A DNA stretch of 64,000 nt from Flavobacterium davisii (GTDB lineage Bacteria > Bacteroidota > Bacteroidia > Flavobacteriales > Flavobacteriaceae), in assembly GCF_019565505.1 (NCBI RefSeq), contig NZ_CP067378.1, positions 1,798,001 through 1,862,000 on the forward strand, written 5' to 3'. A program made the translations under genes and the position numbers. The notes beneath the pieces were generated by a model. The model was not told the origin of the DNA, did no database searches, and saw only the letters and a list, made by a program, of their open reading frames with translations. This document shows positions 11,449 through 21,745 of the stretch, one piece after another; position 1 is the first letter of the stretch; each line of letters begins with the position of its first letter.

Positions 11449-14400
11449 ATGAATAAATTTAACTTAGGATTAGATATAGGAACCAATTCTATAGGTTGGG
11501 CTCTGATAAATGAAGACTATGAAAATAAAAGAGGTAAAATACTAGGAGCAGGTAGTAGGATTATACCTATGACACAAGATGTTTTGGATAAATTTGGTTC
11601 AGGAACTATTACCGAAACACAAACAGCTTTACGAACAGATTATCGTAGTAAACGAAAACTAATACAACGATTTTTATTAAGAAGAGAACGTTTGCATAGA
11701 GTTTTAAATGTACTTCATTTTTTACCTAAGCATTATGCTGAAAATATTGATTTTGAAAAACATTTAGGAAAATTCTTACCAAATACAGAACCTAAATTAG
11801 CATACAAACAAAATCAATTTATTTTTGAAAATTCTTTTCATGAAATGCTAAAAGAATTTTATGAAAAATATCCAGATCTTTTTTTAAATAATAAGAAAAT
11901 TCCTTACGATTGGACTATTTATTATCTGCGAAAAAAAGCACTTCATCAGAAAATAGAAAAAGAAGAATTAGCTTGGTTATTACTTCAGTTTAATCAAAAA
12001 AGAGGCTATAATCAATTAAGAGATGAAGATGAAGAAAATAGCCCTAATAAATTAGTCGAATTTTACTCCTTACAAGTTATAGAGGTTGTAGCAGATGAAG
12101 TTAAAGGAGGAAATGAAAAAATATGGTATAGTATTAACCTAGAAAATGGATGGATTTATAGAAGAGAAAGTAAAATTCCATTATTTAATTGGAAAGGAAA
12201 AATAAAAGATTTTATTGTAACTACTGATCTGAATCAAGATGGTTCAATCAAAGAAGATAAAGACGGAAAAGAAAAAAGAAGCTTTAGATCTCCTAGTGAA
12301 GGTGATTGGACTTTGCTTAAAAAGAAAACAGAAAAAGAAATTCTAGAATCAGGAAAAACTCTAGGAACTTATATTTATGACGCATTACTTAATAATCCAG
12401 ATCTTAAAATTAAAGGCGCTTTTGTAAGAACTATTGATAGAAGTATTTATAAAGAAGAACTTTTACAAATTATTACGAAACAAAAAGAGTACCATCCCGA
12501 ATTAAATAACACTAAACTCTATAAAGCTTGTTTAGAAGAATTATATCCTAAGAATGAAATATATAAAAATGTATTAAAAAACAAAGATATTGCGTACCTT
12601 TTTATTAACGATATTTTATATTATCAACGTCCTTTAAAAGCTCCAAAATATAATATTGGAAAATGTACCTATGAAAGTCGTACATTTAAAAAAGAAGGTA
12701 AAAAATTACAGAATTTATCCCAGCAGTTGTTAAATCACATCCATTATTTCAAGAATTTCGGTTATGGCAATGGATCAAAAATCTCAAGATATATGAAAAA
12801 TTATCCAATGATAATTACACTAATTTTTTCCTCAAAGATGAGCAAGATCTAGAAAATCTTTTTGATTTCTTGTGGAATAAAAAAGAAATTGACCATAAAG
12901 GGCTCTTAGAATATTTAATAAAAACGAAATTCCCAGATTTAAAAACCAAGCAAATTAAAAATAAAATAAAAGAATATCGTTGGAATTATGTGTACGATCA
13001 TGAAAAAGATGAATCCAAAAACTATCCCTGTGGTGAAACCTATTTTTTAATAAAAAACAGATTAGATAAAATCAATAACATTCAAAATGATTTTTTAACT
13101 CAAAAAAGACTTTATCATCTTTGGCATATAATTTATTCCGTAACAGATAAAAAACAATACGAAAAAGCCTTAACAAAATTTGCTATCAAGAATAAACTTG
13201 ATGTAAAACTTTTTGTTAATACTTTCAAGAGAATACCTCCTTTTAAAAATGATTATGCCATTTACTCTTTAAAAGCAATAAACAAATTATTACCCCTAAT
13301 GCGATTGGGTAAGTATTGGAGTTATGACAATATTGATACAATTACAAAGCAAAAAATTCAATCTATTATTAATGGAGAAGTAGATGACACCATTTCTACC
13401 TTAGTAAGAGAAAAAACAAGTAATTTTTCTAAAGAAGATAATTTTAAAAATTTACCAATTGGATTAGCAGGACATATAATATATAATAGTCATAATGAAA
13501 GTACTGAAATTGAAAAATGGAAATCGCCTCAAGATATCGATATTTTTTAAAAAAATTTAAAAGACATGCCTTAAGAAATCCGATTGTAGAACAAGTCGTA
13601 ACAGAAACGCTTCGCGTGGTAAGAGATATATGGATTAAGAAGGGAGAAGGTAAAAAAGATTTTTTTAACGAAATACATATAGAATTAGGAAAAGATCTAA
13701 AAAATCCGGTTGATAAACGTAGAAAAATATCCAGTACTAATTCCAAACATGAATCCACAAATATCAGAATAAAGGCACTCCTTACAGAGTTACTTAATGA
13801 AGGCGTTGAACACGTAAAACCAAACTCAACCAAACATCAAGAACTTTTGAAAATATTTGAAGAAGGAATTTTAAATTCAGGAATTGAAATAGAAGAAGAA
13901 ATTATAAAGATCAGTCAGATTGCGCAGCCAACCCAAAAGCAATTGCAACAATATAGAATTTGGTTAGAACAACAATATAAATCGCCCTACACAGGTCAGA
14001 TTATACCTTTGAGTAAGCTATTTACACCTAATTATGAAATAGAACATATTATACCTAGAAGCAAATATTATGATGATAGCTTGTTTAATAAAGTAATATG
14101 TGAAACGGAAATTAATAGATTAAAAAATAATCAATTAGGATACGAGTTTATTAGTACTCATGAAGTAAGAGAGATAACTTTAGAAGATGGTAAAACAATA
14201 AGATTATTAAGCCCAAAGCAATATTTAGAGTTTGTTAATACACATTATGCAAAAAATAAAATAAAAAGAAAAAACCTTTTATTGGAAGAACTTCCTATAG
14301 AAATGGTTGAAAGACAGTTAAATGACACACGTTACGTAAGTAAATATGTCATGCAATTATTGTCTAAAATAGTTAGAAAAGAAGATGGAACAGATAACGG

Positions 14401-15827
14401 AACAAACTCAATAAATATCTTATCCGTTTCAGGAAAAATGACTAGAGCACTTAAAAATGATTGGGATCTTAACGATGTTTGGAATGATTTACTATTATAT
14501 CGTTTTGAAAGATTAAATACTATCACAAAAACAAATTTATTTACGACCTATAACGAACAAAAAGAAAAAATGACTCCTATAGTACCTGATCAATACATAA
14601 AGGGATTTCGTAAAAAAGATTGGATCATCGTCATCATGCTCTAGATGCTATTGTCATAGCTTGTATAACTCGTCATCATATTAACTATATGAATAACCAA
14701 AATGTACAAGGGGAAAAATTTAAAAATATAAAAATAGATAAAGAAAACTATCGTGAAATATTTCAAAAAACAAGATTGGATTTAAGAGCACAATTATGCG
14801 AAAAAAATATAATAAACAAGATCAAACAAAATACAATTGGGTCTTTACAAAACCTTGGACGGATTTTAGCCAAGAAACTAAAGATATTCTAGAGTTTATG
14901 ATCCCATCTTTTAAACAAAATTTGAGAATTATAAACAAAACGGTAAACTATTACGAAAAATATAATGAAAACGGAAAAAAAGTAAAAGTAAGGCAAACAA
15001 AAGGAGATAATTGGGCCATTCGTAAACCATTACATAAAGAAACGGTTTCAGGAAAAGTATATTTGTCTTACAAAACACCAACAAAAGGTAAAATTTTAAC
15101 AGCAACTCGTAAATTCCTAGATTCTAGTATAGATTTTAAATCCATTGAAAAAATAACAGATACAGGAATTCAAAAAATACTTAAAAAGTATTTAGAATAC
15201 AAAGGAAGTTCAGAATTAGCCTTTTCACCTGAAGGAATAGAAGAATTGAATACTAATATAGCACAATATAATGATGGTTTTGATCATAAACCTATTTATA
15301 AAGTACGTATTTATGAAGAAGGAGTAAAATTCCCTCTAGGAATTAAAGGAAATAAAAAAAATAAATACGTAGAAGCTGAAAAAGGAACTAATTTATTTTT
15401 TGCTATTTATAAAAATGAAGAAAATGATCGTTATTTTGAAACAATCCCTTTTAATGACGTTTTAGAAATGCTAAAGCAAGGACTACCTGCTGTTCCTCAA
15501 AGAAATCAAGAAGGGAATCATTTAGTTTTTGCATTATCTCCTCAAGATTTAGTATTTGTACCTACACCAGATGAAATAGAAAATCCAGATATTGTAGATT
15601 TCAAAAATTTGACAAAAGAACAAACAAGTAGAATTTATAAAATGGTGAGTTCCTCCGGAAAACAATGTTTTTTTATTAAAGCGGAAATAGCATCATCTAT
15701 TGTAAATAAAATGGAGTTTACTAGCTCTAATAAAATGGAAAACGCTATTGAAGGAACTCAAATTAAATCTACATGTTGGAAGCTCAAATTAGATAGATTA
15801 GGAACGATTACAAGAGTAACTAAATAA
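11449..15827 (+). CDS. cas9: Type II-C CRISPR nuclease Cas9 (four homopolymer frameshifts)
   Basis: The joined product is about 1,460 residues, the usual size for large Bacteroidota II-C Cas9. Visible parts are RuvC-I (NLGLDIGTNSIGWAL, Asp9), the arginine-rich bridge helix (RSKRKLIQRFLLRRERLHR), RuvC-II (EIHIELGKDLK, near residue 741), the HNH domain (YEIEHIIPRSKYYDDSLFN, near 864) and RuvC-III (DHRHHALDAIVIACI, near 1059). All catalytic residues are present. Frames change near 12718, 13545, 14617 and 14805. Each is repaired by adding one base to a run (C3, T6, A6, A7), and the result restores conserved Cas9 sequence such as VVKSHPLFQEFRLWQ. I therefore think the gene is intact in the cell, but as written it is broken. 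cas1 and cas2 do not follow. Confidence 0.9.
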
Positions 15828-15944
15828 TATATATTATTTAATGATAGATAAAAAGGATTTTGAATAAAAGAATCTTTATATTTTTCTTTGGTAAAATGTA
15901 TCAATAAAATTAAGATTCAAGACCTCCTTATTTTTAATTTTAAT

Positions 15945-15975
15945 CCCGTTTTAAGAGTTTACTCTTAAAAACGGG
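15945..15975 (+). terminator. Hairpin terminator downstream of cas9
   Basis: Arms CCCGTTTTAAGAG (15945-15957) and CTCTTAAAAACGGG (15962-15975) pair with one bulged base and are followed by TTTTATATTTTTT. It lies 118 bp after the cas9 stop. Confidence 0.75.
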
Positions 15976-15989
15976 TTTTATATTTTTTA

Positions 15990-16504
15990 AACCCAGATCC
16001 CGTATTAGATTTCGTGATGAAGATGAAAAGGGAAGAAAAAAATATACGGAATTTTTTCTTGTAGATCTAAGGGGCAGAAACCGTAATCTAATTCACTTTG
16101 AGTTTAACGCGTAATTCTATCTAACTTATTTTAAGTAATTGATAAAAATTAAAATCTCTAATTTGATTTTATCTTGTCCTATGGCTACAAAATGAGAACG
16201 TGATCCGACATTAATTGCTGCCACATTGGGATTTACAATTCGCATTTTTTCGAAACTTTTCATAAATTTTCTTTTTATTAAAATGCGAGGAAATGTAATA
16301 TCTTAGCTAAAATTATTCTATACGAGATAACATGATGTTTGATCATTGATTGTCTCAAAGGGCTTCCATTTGGAAGCCTTTTTACATTTCAGCCAAAATT
16401 TGGAGGGGATAAATTCATCATTTTTTACATAGGCTTTGCTCGCAAGTGCAAGTTAGCTCTCATTTGTCAAAGAATAATACTTTCTTGAAATCTGGGTTAA
16501 ATAT
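15990..16504 (-). mobile_element. IS110-like element remnant, internally deleted
   Basis: The stretch is bounded by AAACCCAGAT at 15990s and the inverted AATCTGGGTTAAA near 16490-16504. Read on the minus strand it holds a conserved non-coding left part (16504-16264), a 45-codon transposase fragment (16263-16126) and a right end. The non-coding part is repeated, in the opposite orientation, at 54287-54510, where no transposase fragment remains. This supports a transposon derivative and not a unique intergenic sequence. Confidence 0.65.
16126..16263 (-). pseudogene. IS110-family transposase N-terminal fragment
   Basis: The 45-residue frame contains MRIVNPNVAAINVGSRSHFV, which closely resembles the start of IS110-family (DEDD) transposases, normally NPNAAxIDVGSxSHxxAVG. 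The first catalytic Asp appears as Asn (AINVGS). The frame then runs into unrelated sequence and stops, so more than 85 percent of the usual length of about 330 residues is missing. It cannot be active. Confidence 0.7.
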
Positions 16505-16964
16505 ATTGAAGGATGCCATTTCAAGAAGTAAAAATCTAAAAAAATAAATTATAGTTTCACCTTCAATATTTCAAAAATTAGTTTGGAAATTATTCTTATT
16601 AAAGTGTAGAAAAGACTTAAGTATTTACTCGTGAATCGGTCTATTAATTTCGTTTTTATTTACTATTAAATTTTTAAAAAGTACTACTGTTTGTCTCTTC
16701 AATCTAGTAAAACCAAATAGACATAAAAATCCTGTACATTCTACTTTTCTGCTTCATTACAAAGATTAACAGATGATCGGTTTTAAGAAAGGAGAAAGAG
16801 TGCAAAAATAAGTTAAAACAAGCATTTTTATTACCAAAAAAACGAGTTATAGAAGTTTTTTATTAATAATAAGATAAAAAACTTCATCAACCAATAACTC
16901 TTACAACTTTTAATTTATTTAGAATAAATATTAAAGCATCTGATTGTCAATTTTCTTTTAATAG

Positions 16965-17088
16965 AGACTAACTCATTATGAAAATATCAAGATTTGAAAG
17001 CAATTCACAACAAATAAAAAAACTGATTAAAAGGGTTTTAAGCTGTGACATGTCACAAAGATACAAAAATTTGAAAGCAATTTACAAC
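16965..17088 (-). CRISPR. Minimal CRISPR array: two 47-nt repeats, one 30-nt spacer
   Basis: The full repeat (17088-17042 on the minus strand) is exactly 47 nt, begins GTTGTAAATTGCTTTCAAAT and ends TGACATGTCACAGC. This is the length and pattern of Bacteroidota type II-C repeats. A 30-nt spacer occupies 17041-17012. The second repeat (17011-16965) keeps the first 20 nt (GTTGTGAATTGCTTTCAAAT) but its 3' half has diverged, as usual for the terminal repeat. The tracrRNA anti-repeat at 11343-11371 matches the conserved half. No further repeat copies were found between cas9 and 17.8 kb. Confidence 0.82.
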
Positions 17089-17831
17089 TGTAATATCTGT
17101 TAAAAAAATCATAACGTAAGATGTAATTTCTTACAAAAATAAAAAAATAAGTTGAATAAACAAATGTGTGTTTTAAAAAATAAAACAAAATGTTAATAAA
17201 ATATTCTTAAAAATAATGGATTATATGCCTGATTTAGACTATAACTGTCTGATATGTTACAAGTTTAGAATGAAATAAAAAGTAAATAATTATAACTTAA
17301 ATAAATTATTTCTGTTTATTCTAATAGAGCGTTAGTTCCACGTGAAAACACTGGCCATTTTTTAAAATCAGATTTTTCGATAAATTTTGTAATGAAGATA
17401 AAGAAGGAAAGAAAATAAAAATACACAGAAATTTTTTCTTACACATTTTGAGATTAAAAAGTAATAACTTAATGTATTATTTTTTAATTCAATCAAAGAA
17501 AAAGTTGTACTATCAGTACTATGTAATATGATTTGACTTCATCTATTCACTTCGAGTTTTCCTTTGAATGATTGAAAAGATTCCGACCTTTTAGGACAAC
17601 CTAATTAAAGACAAAAGATGAGTGTTTTTTTAAATTCAAAGTATTTTTTATTTGTACTGAATTCTAACGCAGAATCCAAGTTAAATTAGAAAAGAAATAA
17701 ACTAGATTTCTAATATGGAATTTGAGTTTAAGATATATTGGTTTTTTAGCCTTTTAAACGGAAGTGATATGAAATAGTATTCATAAGATAATTGTACTTT
17801 TATCATTTTAAAAAGTCTTTTAAATTAAATT
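17089..17831. other. Non-coding stretch after the CRISPR array
   Basis: No gene is visible. The side next to the first repeat (from 17089) would be the array leader if transcription runs on the minus strand. The part from about 17355 to 17600 weakly resembles the intergenic repeats at 24300-24460 and 26805-27015 (an AAAAAGTAnTAACT start and a CATCTATTCACTTCG core), so it may be a decayed copy. Confidence 0.4.
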
Positions 17832-18691
17832 ATGAAAAAAATATTAATATTCCTTTTAGTAACAACAACAATGGCTACTGCTCAAGTAAAAGGAAAGGTG
17901 GTTAATCTTGATAATCAACCGATTCCTTATGTAAATATTGGAGTGCAAAATGAAACTATAGGTACTACATCAGATGAAGATGGGAGTTTTTATTTGCCTA
18001 TAAAACAAGAAAAAATGATTGTATTTTCAGCATTAGGTTATGAAAAAAAAATAATATCATCTTCAGCTATTCAAACAGTACAACTTGTTTCAACTACTTA
18101 TGAACTAAATGAAGTGGTTGTTATGAATAAAAAGGAAACAAAGACATTTGAGTTATCATTCAATAAAGGAATTGCTCAGGCATTTGAAAATGGACCAAAA
18201 ATAGAAGCTGTTTATTTTCCTTATGAATCGAAAATTAAGAAAAACAGGTATTTAAAAAAAATTGGATTATTTACAGAAAGTAATATCGAAACAGCTACTG
18301 TTAAAATACATTTTTATAAGGTAACTTCTAGTGAATTACCGGGTGAAGAGCTATTAACAAAAGATTTGATTGTTCAGGTCAAAAAGGAAGTCGAAAATCC
18401 TATTTTGATTTATCGGATTATAATCTTGTTTTTCCAAAAGAAGGACTATTTGTAGCAGTAGAACGTTTATTGATAGAAAAAAATAAATGGATTAAAAATA
18501 GTATGGCCATTGATGGTACACTAAAAACACAAACGGTTTACTATCCTTTACTTTTTTATAATTTTGTAGAAAAAGATTTTATTTATACATACTATGGAGG
18601 TAATTGGTATAAAGAATTTAAAAAGACAACAGATTTTACCACAAAAAATCGAGTTTTTGAACCCGCAATTAGCCTAGTATTAACCAATTAA
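17832..18691 (+). CDS. Secreted carboxypeptidase-D-regulatory-like domain protein (one frameshift)
   Basis: A signal peptide (MKKILIFLLVTTTMATAQ) is followed by a CarboxypepD_reg-like beta-sandwich (VKGKVVNLDNQPIPYVNIGV to YELNEVVVM), the module found at the start of many TonB-dependent receptors. There is no receptor barrel; the rest is about 190 residues of unknown type. The break near 18388 is repaired by adding one A to AAAAA, giving KKGSRKSYFDLSDYNLVFPK and a protein of about 286 residues. Its function is unknown, probably at the cell envelope. Confidence 0.7.
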
Positions 18692-18764
18692 AAACATCTT
18701 TTAATTTTGTATTTCAGTAATTCTAATGATCTTAAGAAAACGGATAAATATTAGGAATAGATTT

Positions 18765-18831
18765 AGAGATTATAATTTAAATGAGTACAATTTGTGGGAT
18801 AGTGTCTATATCAATTTAAATTATAATCTCT
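18765..18831. repeat. 18-bp perfect inverted repeat between convergent genes
   Basis: Arms 18765-18782 and 18814-18831 (AGAGATTATAATTTAAAT and its complement) flank a 31-nt loop. The position between two convergent genes suggests a shared terminator, though there is no strong T run. Confidence 0.55.
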
Positions 18832-18838
18832 CTAGTTT

Positions 18839-19171
18839 TTATTTATTCATTAGTAATAATTCATTTATAACTATTTCTGTTGAGTTGCGTTTTTCTCCAT
18901 TTTTATCTTCCCAATTTTTATAAGTTAGTTTACCTTCTACCATTATTTCTTTGCCTTTATTGACAAAATTTTCAATAATTTCAGCAGTTTTCCCCCAAGC
19001 TGTAATATGATGCCACTGTGTATCCGTTACCTTTTCTTTATTTTCGTTATAATATACCTCGTTTGTTGCCAATGTTAGTTTAGCTAATTTTCTTCCTCCC
19101 TCAAGGATTTTAATTTCGGGTTCTTGTCCTACATGACCAATTAATTGTACTTTGTTTCTTAATGCATTCAT
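18839..19171 (-). CDS. ssb: Single-stranded DNA-binding protein
   Basis: This 110-residue OB-fold protein begins MNALRNKVQLIGHVGQEPEI and contains TQWHHITAWGKTAEIIENFV and KGKEIMVEGKLTYKNWEDKN, the typical SSB core. It lacks a long acidic C-terminal tail and the usual DDxPF tip, so it is a short SSB, probably a second copy rather than the main replication SSB. It binds single-stranded DNA in replication, repair or uptake. Confidence 0.9.
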   Translation of the reverse strand: MNALRNKVQLIGHVGQEPEIKILEGGRKLAKLTLATNEVYYNENKEKVTDTQWHHITAWGKTAEIIENFVNKGKEIMVEGKLTYKNWEDKNGEKRNSTEIVINELLLMNK

Positions 19172-19614
19172 GGCGTTTAAAATTTAATGTTAGTATTAAT
19201 CTAAAAATCATTTATTCTTTCGTTTATTCAACATTGCAAATTTGTAGCATTTTTTTATAATGATTCGGTCTCTCATCATTTATTATCGGTTGTAATTATT
19301 TGTTGTCGTTTACAAATAATTTTTTAGTATCTTTATATTTTTAATTTTAAAGCAATAACTATTTGAATAATAGTGATTTGTTTGTTTTTTTATTTAGATT
19401 ACAAAAATATTTTGTGCTTATTAATTTAAAGATGTAATTCTTTTATCTTTTTTGAAGGTAATATGTGAGTTATGATGTAAATTGTGTATAAGAAGTTATC
19501 CAAAAGCTTTTCAGATGCAAAAGAATATATTTAATATCCTTAAGTTTGAAGAAATAGCAAATTAAAAAAATATTAGAGTTGGATTGAATAGATAATCACA
19601 AAATAGCAATAGAT
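19172..19614. other. Intergenic region without visible gene
   Basis: These 443 bp are AT-rich and lie between the divergent ssb and 19615 genes. They presumably hold both promoters. I see no clear -33/-7 pair, RNA gene or repeat here. Confidence 0.4.
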
Positions 19615-19968
19615 ATGAAACAATGTTTGGAATGCCATGAAAACTTTATGGGTCGAGAAGATAAAAAGTTTTGTACTGACGCATGTCGTAATGCTTATAA
19701 CAATCGCATGAATAAAGATTGTACCAATCTAATGCGTAATATTAACAATAAACTTCGTAAAAATTATCGTGTATTAACTGAACTTAATTCAGACGGTAAG
19801 ACTAAAATAAACCGCACGAAGTTAATAAGTAAAGGATTTGATTTTGAGTATTTCACTTCAATATATACCACTAAAACGGGTAACATTTATTATTTCTTAT
19901 ATGATCAAGGATATAGAGCGATCGAAAATGATTTTTACATTTTAGTTAAAAAGAATCTTGAAAAATGA
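19615..19968 (+). CDS. Small zinc-ribbon protein
   Basis: The 117-residue protein starts MKQCLECHENFMGREDKKFC and has a CxxC...CxxxC arrangement (Cys4, Cys7, Cys20, Cys24) likely to bind zinc. The rest is basic then beta-rich (FDFEYFTSIYTTKTGNIYYF). Similar small proteins are common in Flavobacteria, but I do not know a function. Its end overlaps the next gene by 4 bp (ATGA), so the two are probably co-transcribed. Confidence 0.7.
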   Translation: MKQCLECHENFMGREDKKFCTDACRNAYNNRMNKDCTNLMRNINNKLRKNYRVLTELNSDGKTKINRTKLISKGFDFEYFTSIYTTKTGNIYYFLYDQGYRAIENDFYILVKKNLEK

Positions 19969-20794
19969 TTAATACAAATAAAACAATTTCTATTTTAGGT
20001 TGTGGTTGGTTGGGATTACCCTTAGCAGAAAGTTTAAACCTTAAAGGATTCTCAATAAAAGGATCCACAACATCTTTAGATAAATTAGAGATTTTAGATA
20101 AATTAAATGTTAAACCCTACTTAATTCAACTATCCGAAGATAAAATTACAGGAACTATTTCAGAATTTTTAGAAGAATCAGATATTTTAATTATTACTAT
20201 ACCTCTTAATTTGCGAAAGGTCAACCATGAAAATTTCGTTATTAAAATAAAACACCTTATACCTCATATAGAAGCGGCGGGTATATCAAAAGTCCTTTTT
20301 GTAAGTTCTACTTCTGTATATGGAGATACGTCTGAATTGGTTACCATAACTGAAAATAATGTTGCTATTCCTTCTACAGAAGGAGGTAAACAATTACTAG
20401 AAGTAGAACAAATATTACAAAAAAATCAAAATTTTAAAACAACTGTTATACGTTTTGGAGGTTTGATAGGATGCGATAGGCACCCTATAAAATATTTAGC
20501 AGGGAAAGAAAACTTAGAAAATCCAGAAGCTCCAGTTAACTTAATCCATCAAAAAGAAGCTCTATCCATTATTGAAAAAATAGTAAATCGTAATAATTCA
20601 GATAAAATATGGGGAATGACGTTAAATGCTGTCGCTCCATTTCATCCTACACGAAGAGAATATTATACAAAAAAAGCAATAGAAAAAAATTAGAAATACC
20701 CAAGTTTGTCAACTCAAAAGCACAAGGGAAAATAATAAATTCAATCTTTTTAATAAATGAATTATCATACAAATTTAATTTAGATCTCTATTAA
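19965..20794 (+). CDS. NAD(P)-binding epimerase-like protein (SDR family; one frameshift)
   Basis: A Rossmann nucleotide-binding start (ISILGCGWLGLPLAESLNLK) is followed by KVLFVSSTSVYGDTSE and VIRFGGLIG, typical of extended SDR proteins related to YeeZ. These act on nucleotide-sugar-like substrates, but the real substrate is unknown. The stop at 20693 is probably false: adding one A to the seven-A run at about 20684-20690 continues the protein as KKLEIPKFVNSKAQGKI to a stop at 20794. That stop overlaps the next start (TAATG), supporting the joined model and an operon. Confidence 0.75.
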
Positions 20795-21696
20795 TGAAAC
20801 TAATTCAAAAAATACAATCCCTAGGATTACCTATTTTAGCTCTTATATGGGTTTGCTTTTTTTTTGGAACAACTTGGTTGGCTTCAAAACAAGGAGTAAA
20901 AGTAATGCCTGCTTTACAATTAGCTGCTATCCGACAGTTTATAGCGGCCTTTTTTTATATAAGTTATTTTTGGTTTAAAAAAGTTCCATGGCCTAAAGCC
21001 AAGCAATGGAGAACTATTTTTATTTTGAGTATTTTAAACTTTGTACTGAGCAACGGACTGAGTACTTGGGGGGTAAAATATATTTCCAGTGGATTAGGAG
21101 CTGTAATAGGTGCTATTTTTCCATTATGGATCGTAATTATTAGTTTTTTTAATGGAGAAAGATTATCAAAATTAGCTGTAGTTGGCTTATTAGTGAGTTT
21201 TAGTGGTGTATGTATCGTGTTTTTTGATTATTTAACGGATTTTATTAAACCTGATTTTCAATTGGGTATTTTTCTTTCCGTTTTAGCTACAATTACTTGG
21301 GCTATAGGTAGTATGTATACTAAAAAGAAAGCAAAAAATTTTAATCCTTATTTCAGTATAGGACTCCAAATGCTTATTTCTAGTATCTTACTTTTTGCAT
21401 ATACAGGTGCTACAGGAACGTCCATAAGCCTATTTCAAATTCCATCCCAAGCGTGGTGGTCTATTGCTTATTTAGTTGTGTTTGGTTCTATTACTACTTT
21501 TATAGCTTTAATATATATATTGCAACACTTACCTACAGAAGTAAGTAGTATTTATGCTTATGTAAATCCTATTGTTGCTGTAATTTTAGGAGCAATTATT
21601 TTTAATGAACCCTTTACTATTACTTTATTAATAGGTGTTGTTGTTGTTATTCTTGGAATTTATCTTATTAATAGAGGTATTAAAAAAGGATCATAA
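20794..21696 (+). CDS. EamA/DMT-family transporter
   Basis: This 300-residue inner-membrane protein has ten predicted helices in two EamA repeats (first near LIWVCFFFGTTWLASKQGVK, second near GIFLSVLATITWAIGSMY). The C-terminal repeat ends PIVAVILGAIIFNEPFTI, typical of drug/metabolite exporters. The substrate cannot be told from sequence. It overlaps the preceding gene by one base. Confidence 0.88.
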   Translation: MKLIQKIQSLGLPILALIWVCFFFGTTWLASKQGVKVMPALQLAAIRQFIAAFFYISYFWFKKVPWPKAKQWRTIFILSILNFVLSNGLSTWGVKYISSGLGAVIGAIFPLWIVIISFFNGERLSKLAVVGLLVSFSGVCIVFFDYLTDFIKPDFQLGIFLSVLATITWAIGSMYTKKKAKNFNPYFSIGLQMLISSILLFAYTGATGTSISLFQIPSQAWWSIAYLVVFGSITTFIALIYILQHLPTEVSSIYAYVNPIVAVILGAIIFNEPFTITLLIGVVVVILGIYLINRGIKKGS

Positions 21697-21745
21697 TACA
21701 ACATAATATATATTCCCTAACTTAAAAATCAATCAATATTTAAAT

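Noticed and set aside
11449..15827. Cas9 as a true pseudogene or a split Cas9
   Set aside because: All four breaks are one-base homopolymer changes, all catalytic motifs remain, and housekeeping genes in the window show the same kind of break.
17089..17160. A third CRISPR repeat beyond 17088
   Set aside because: After another 30 nt no repeat-like sequence follows; only loose AT-rich similarity is present.
18726..18923. 65-codon plus-strand frame next to ssb
   Set aside because: It spans an inverted repeat and overlaps the ssb gene on the other strand, with no recognisable features.
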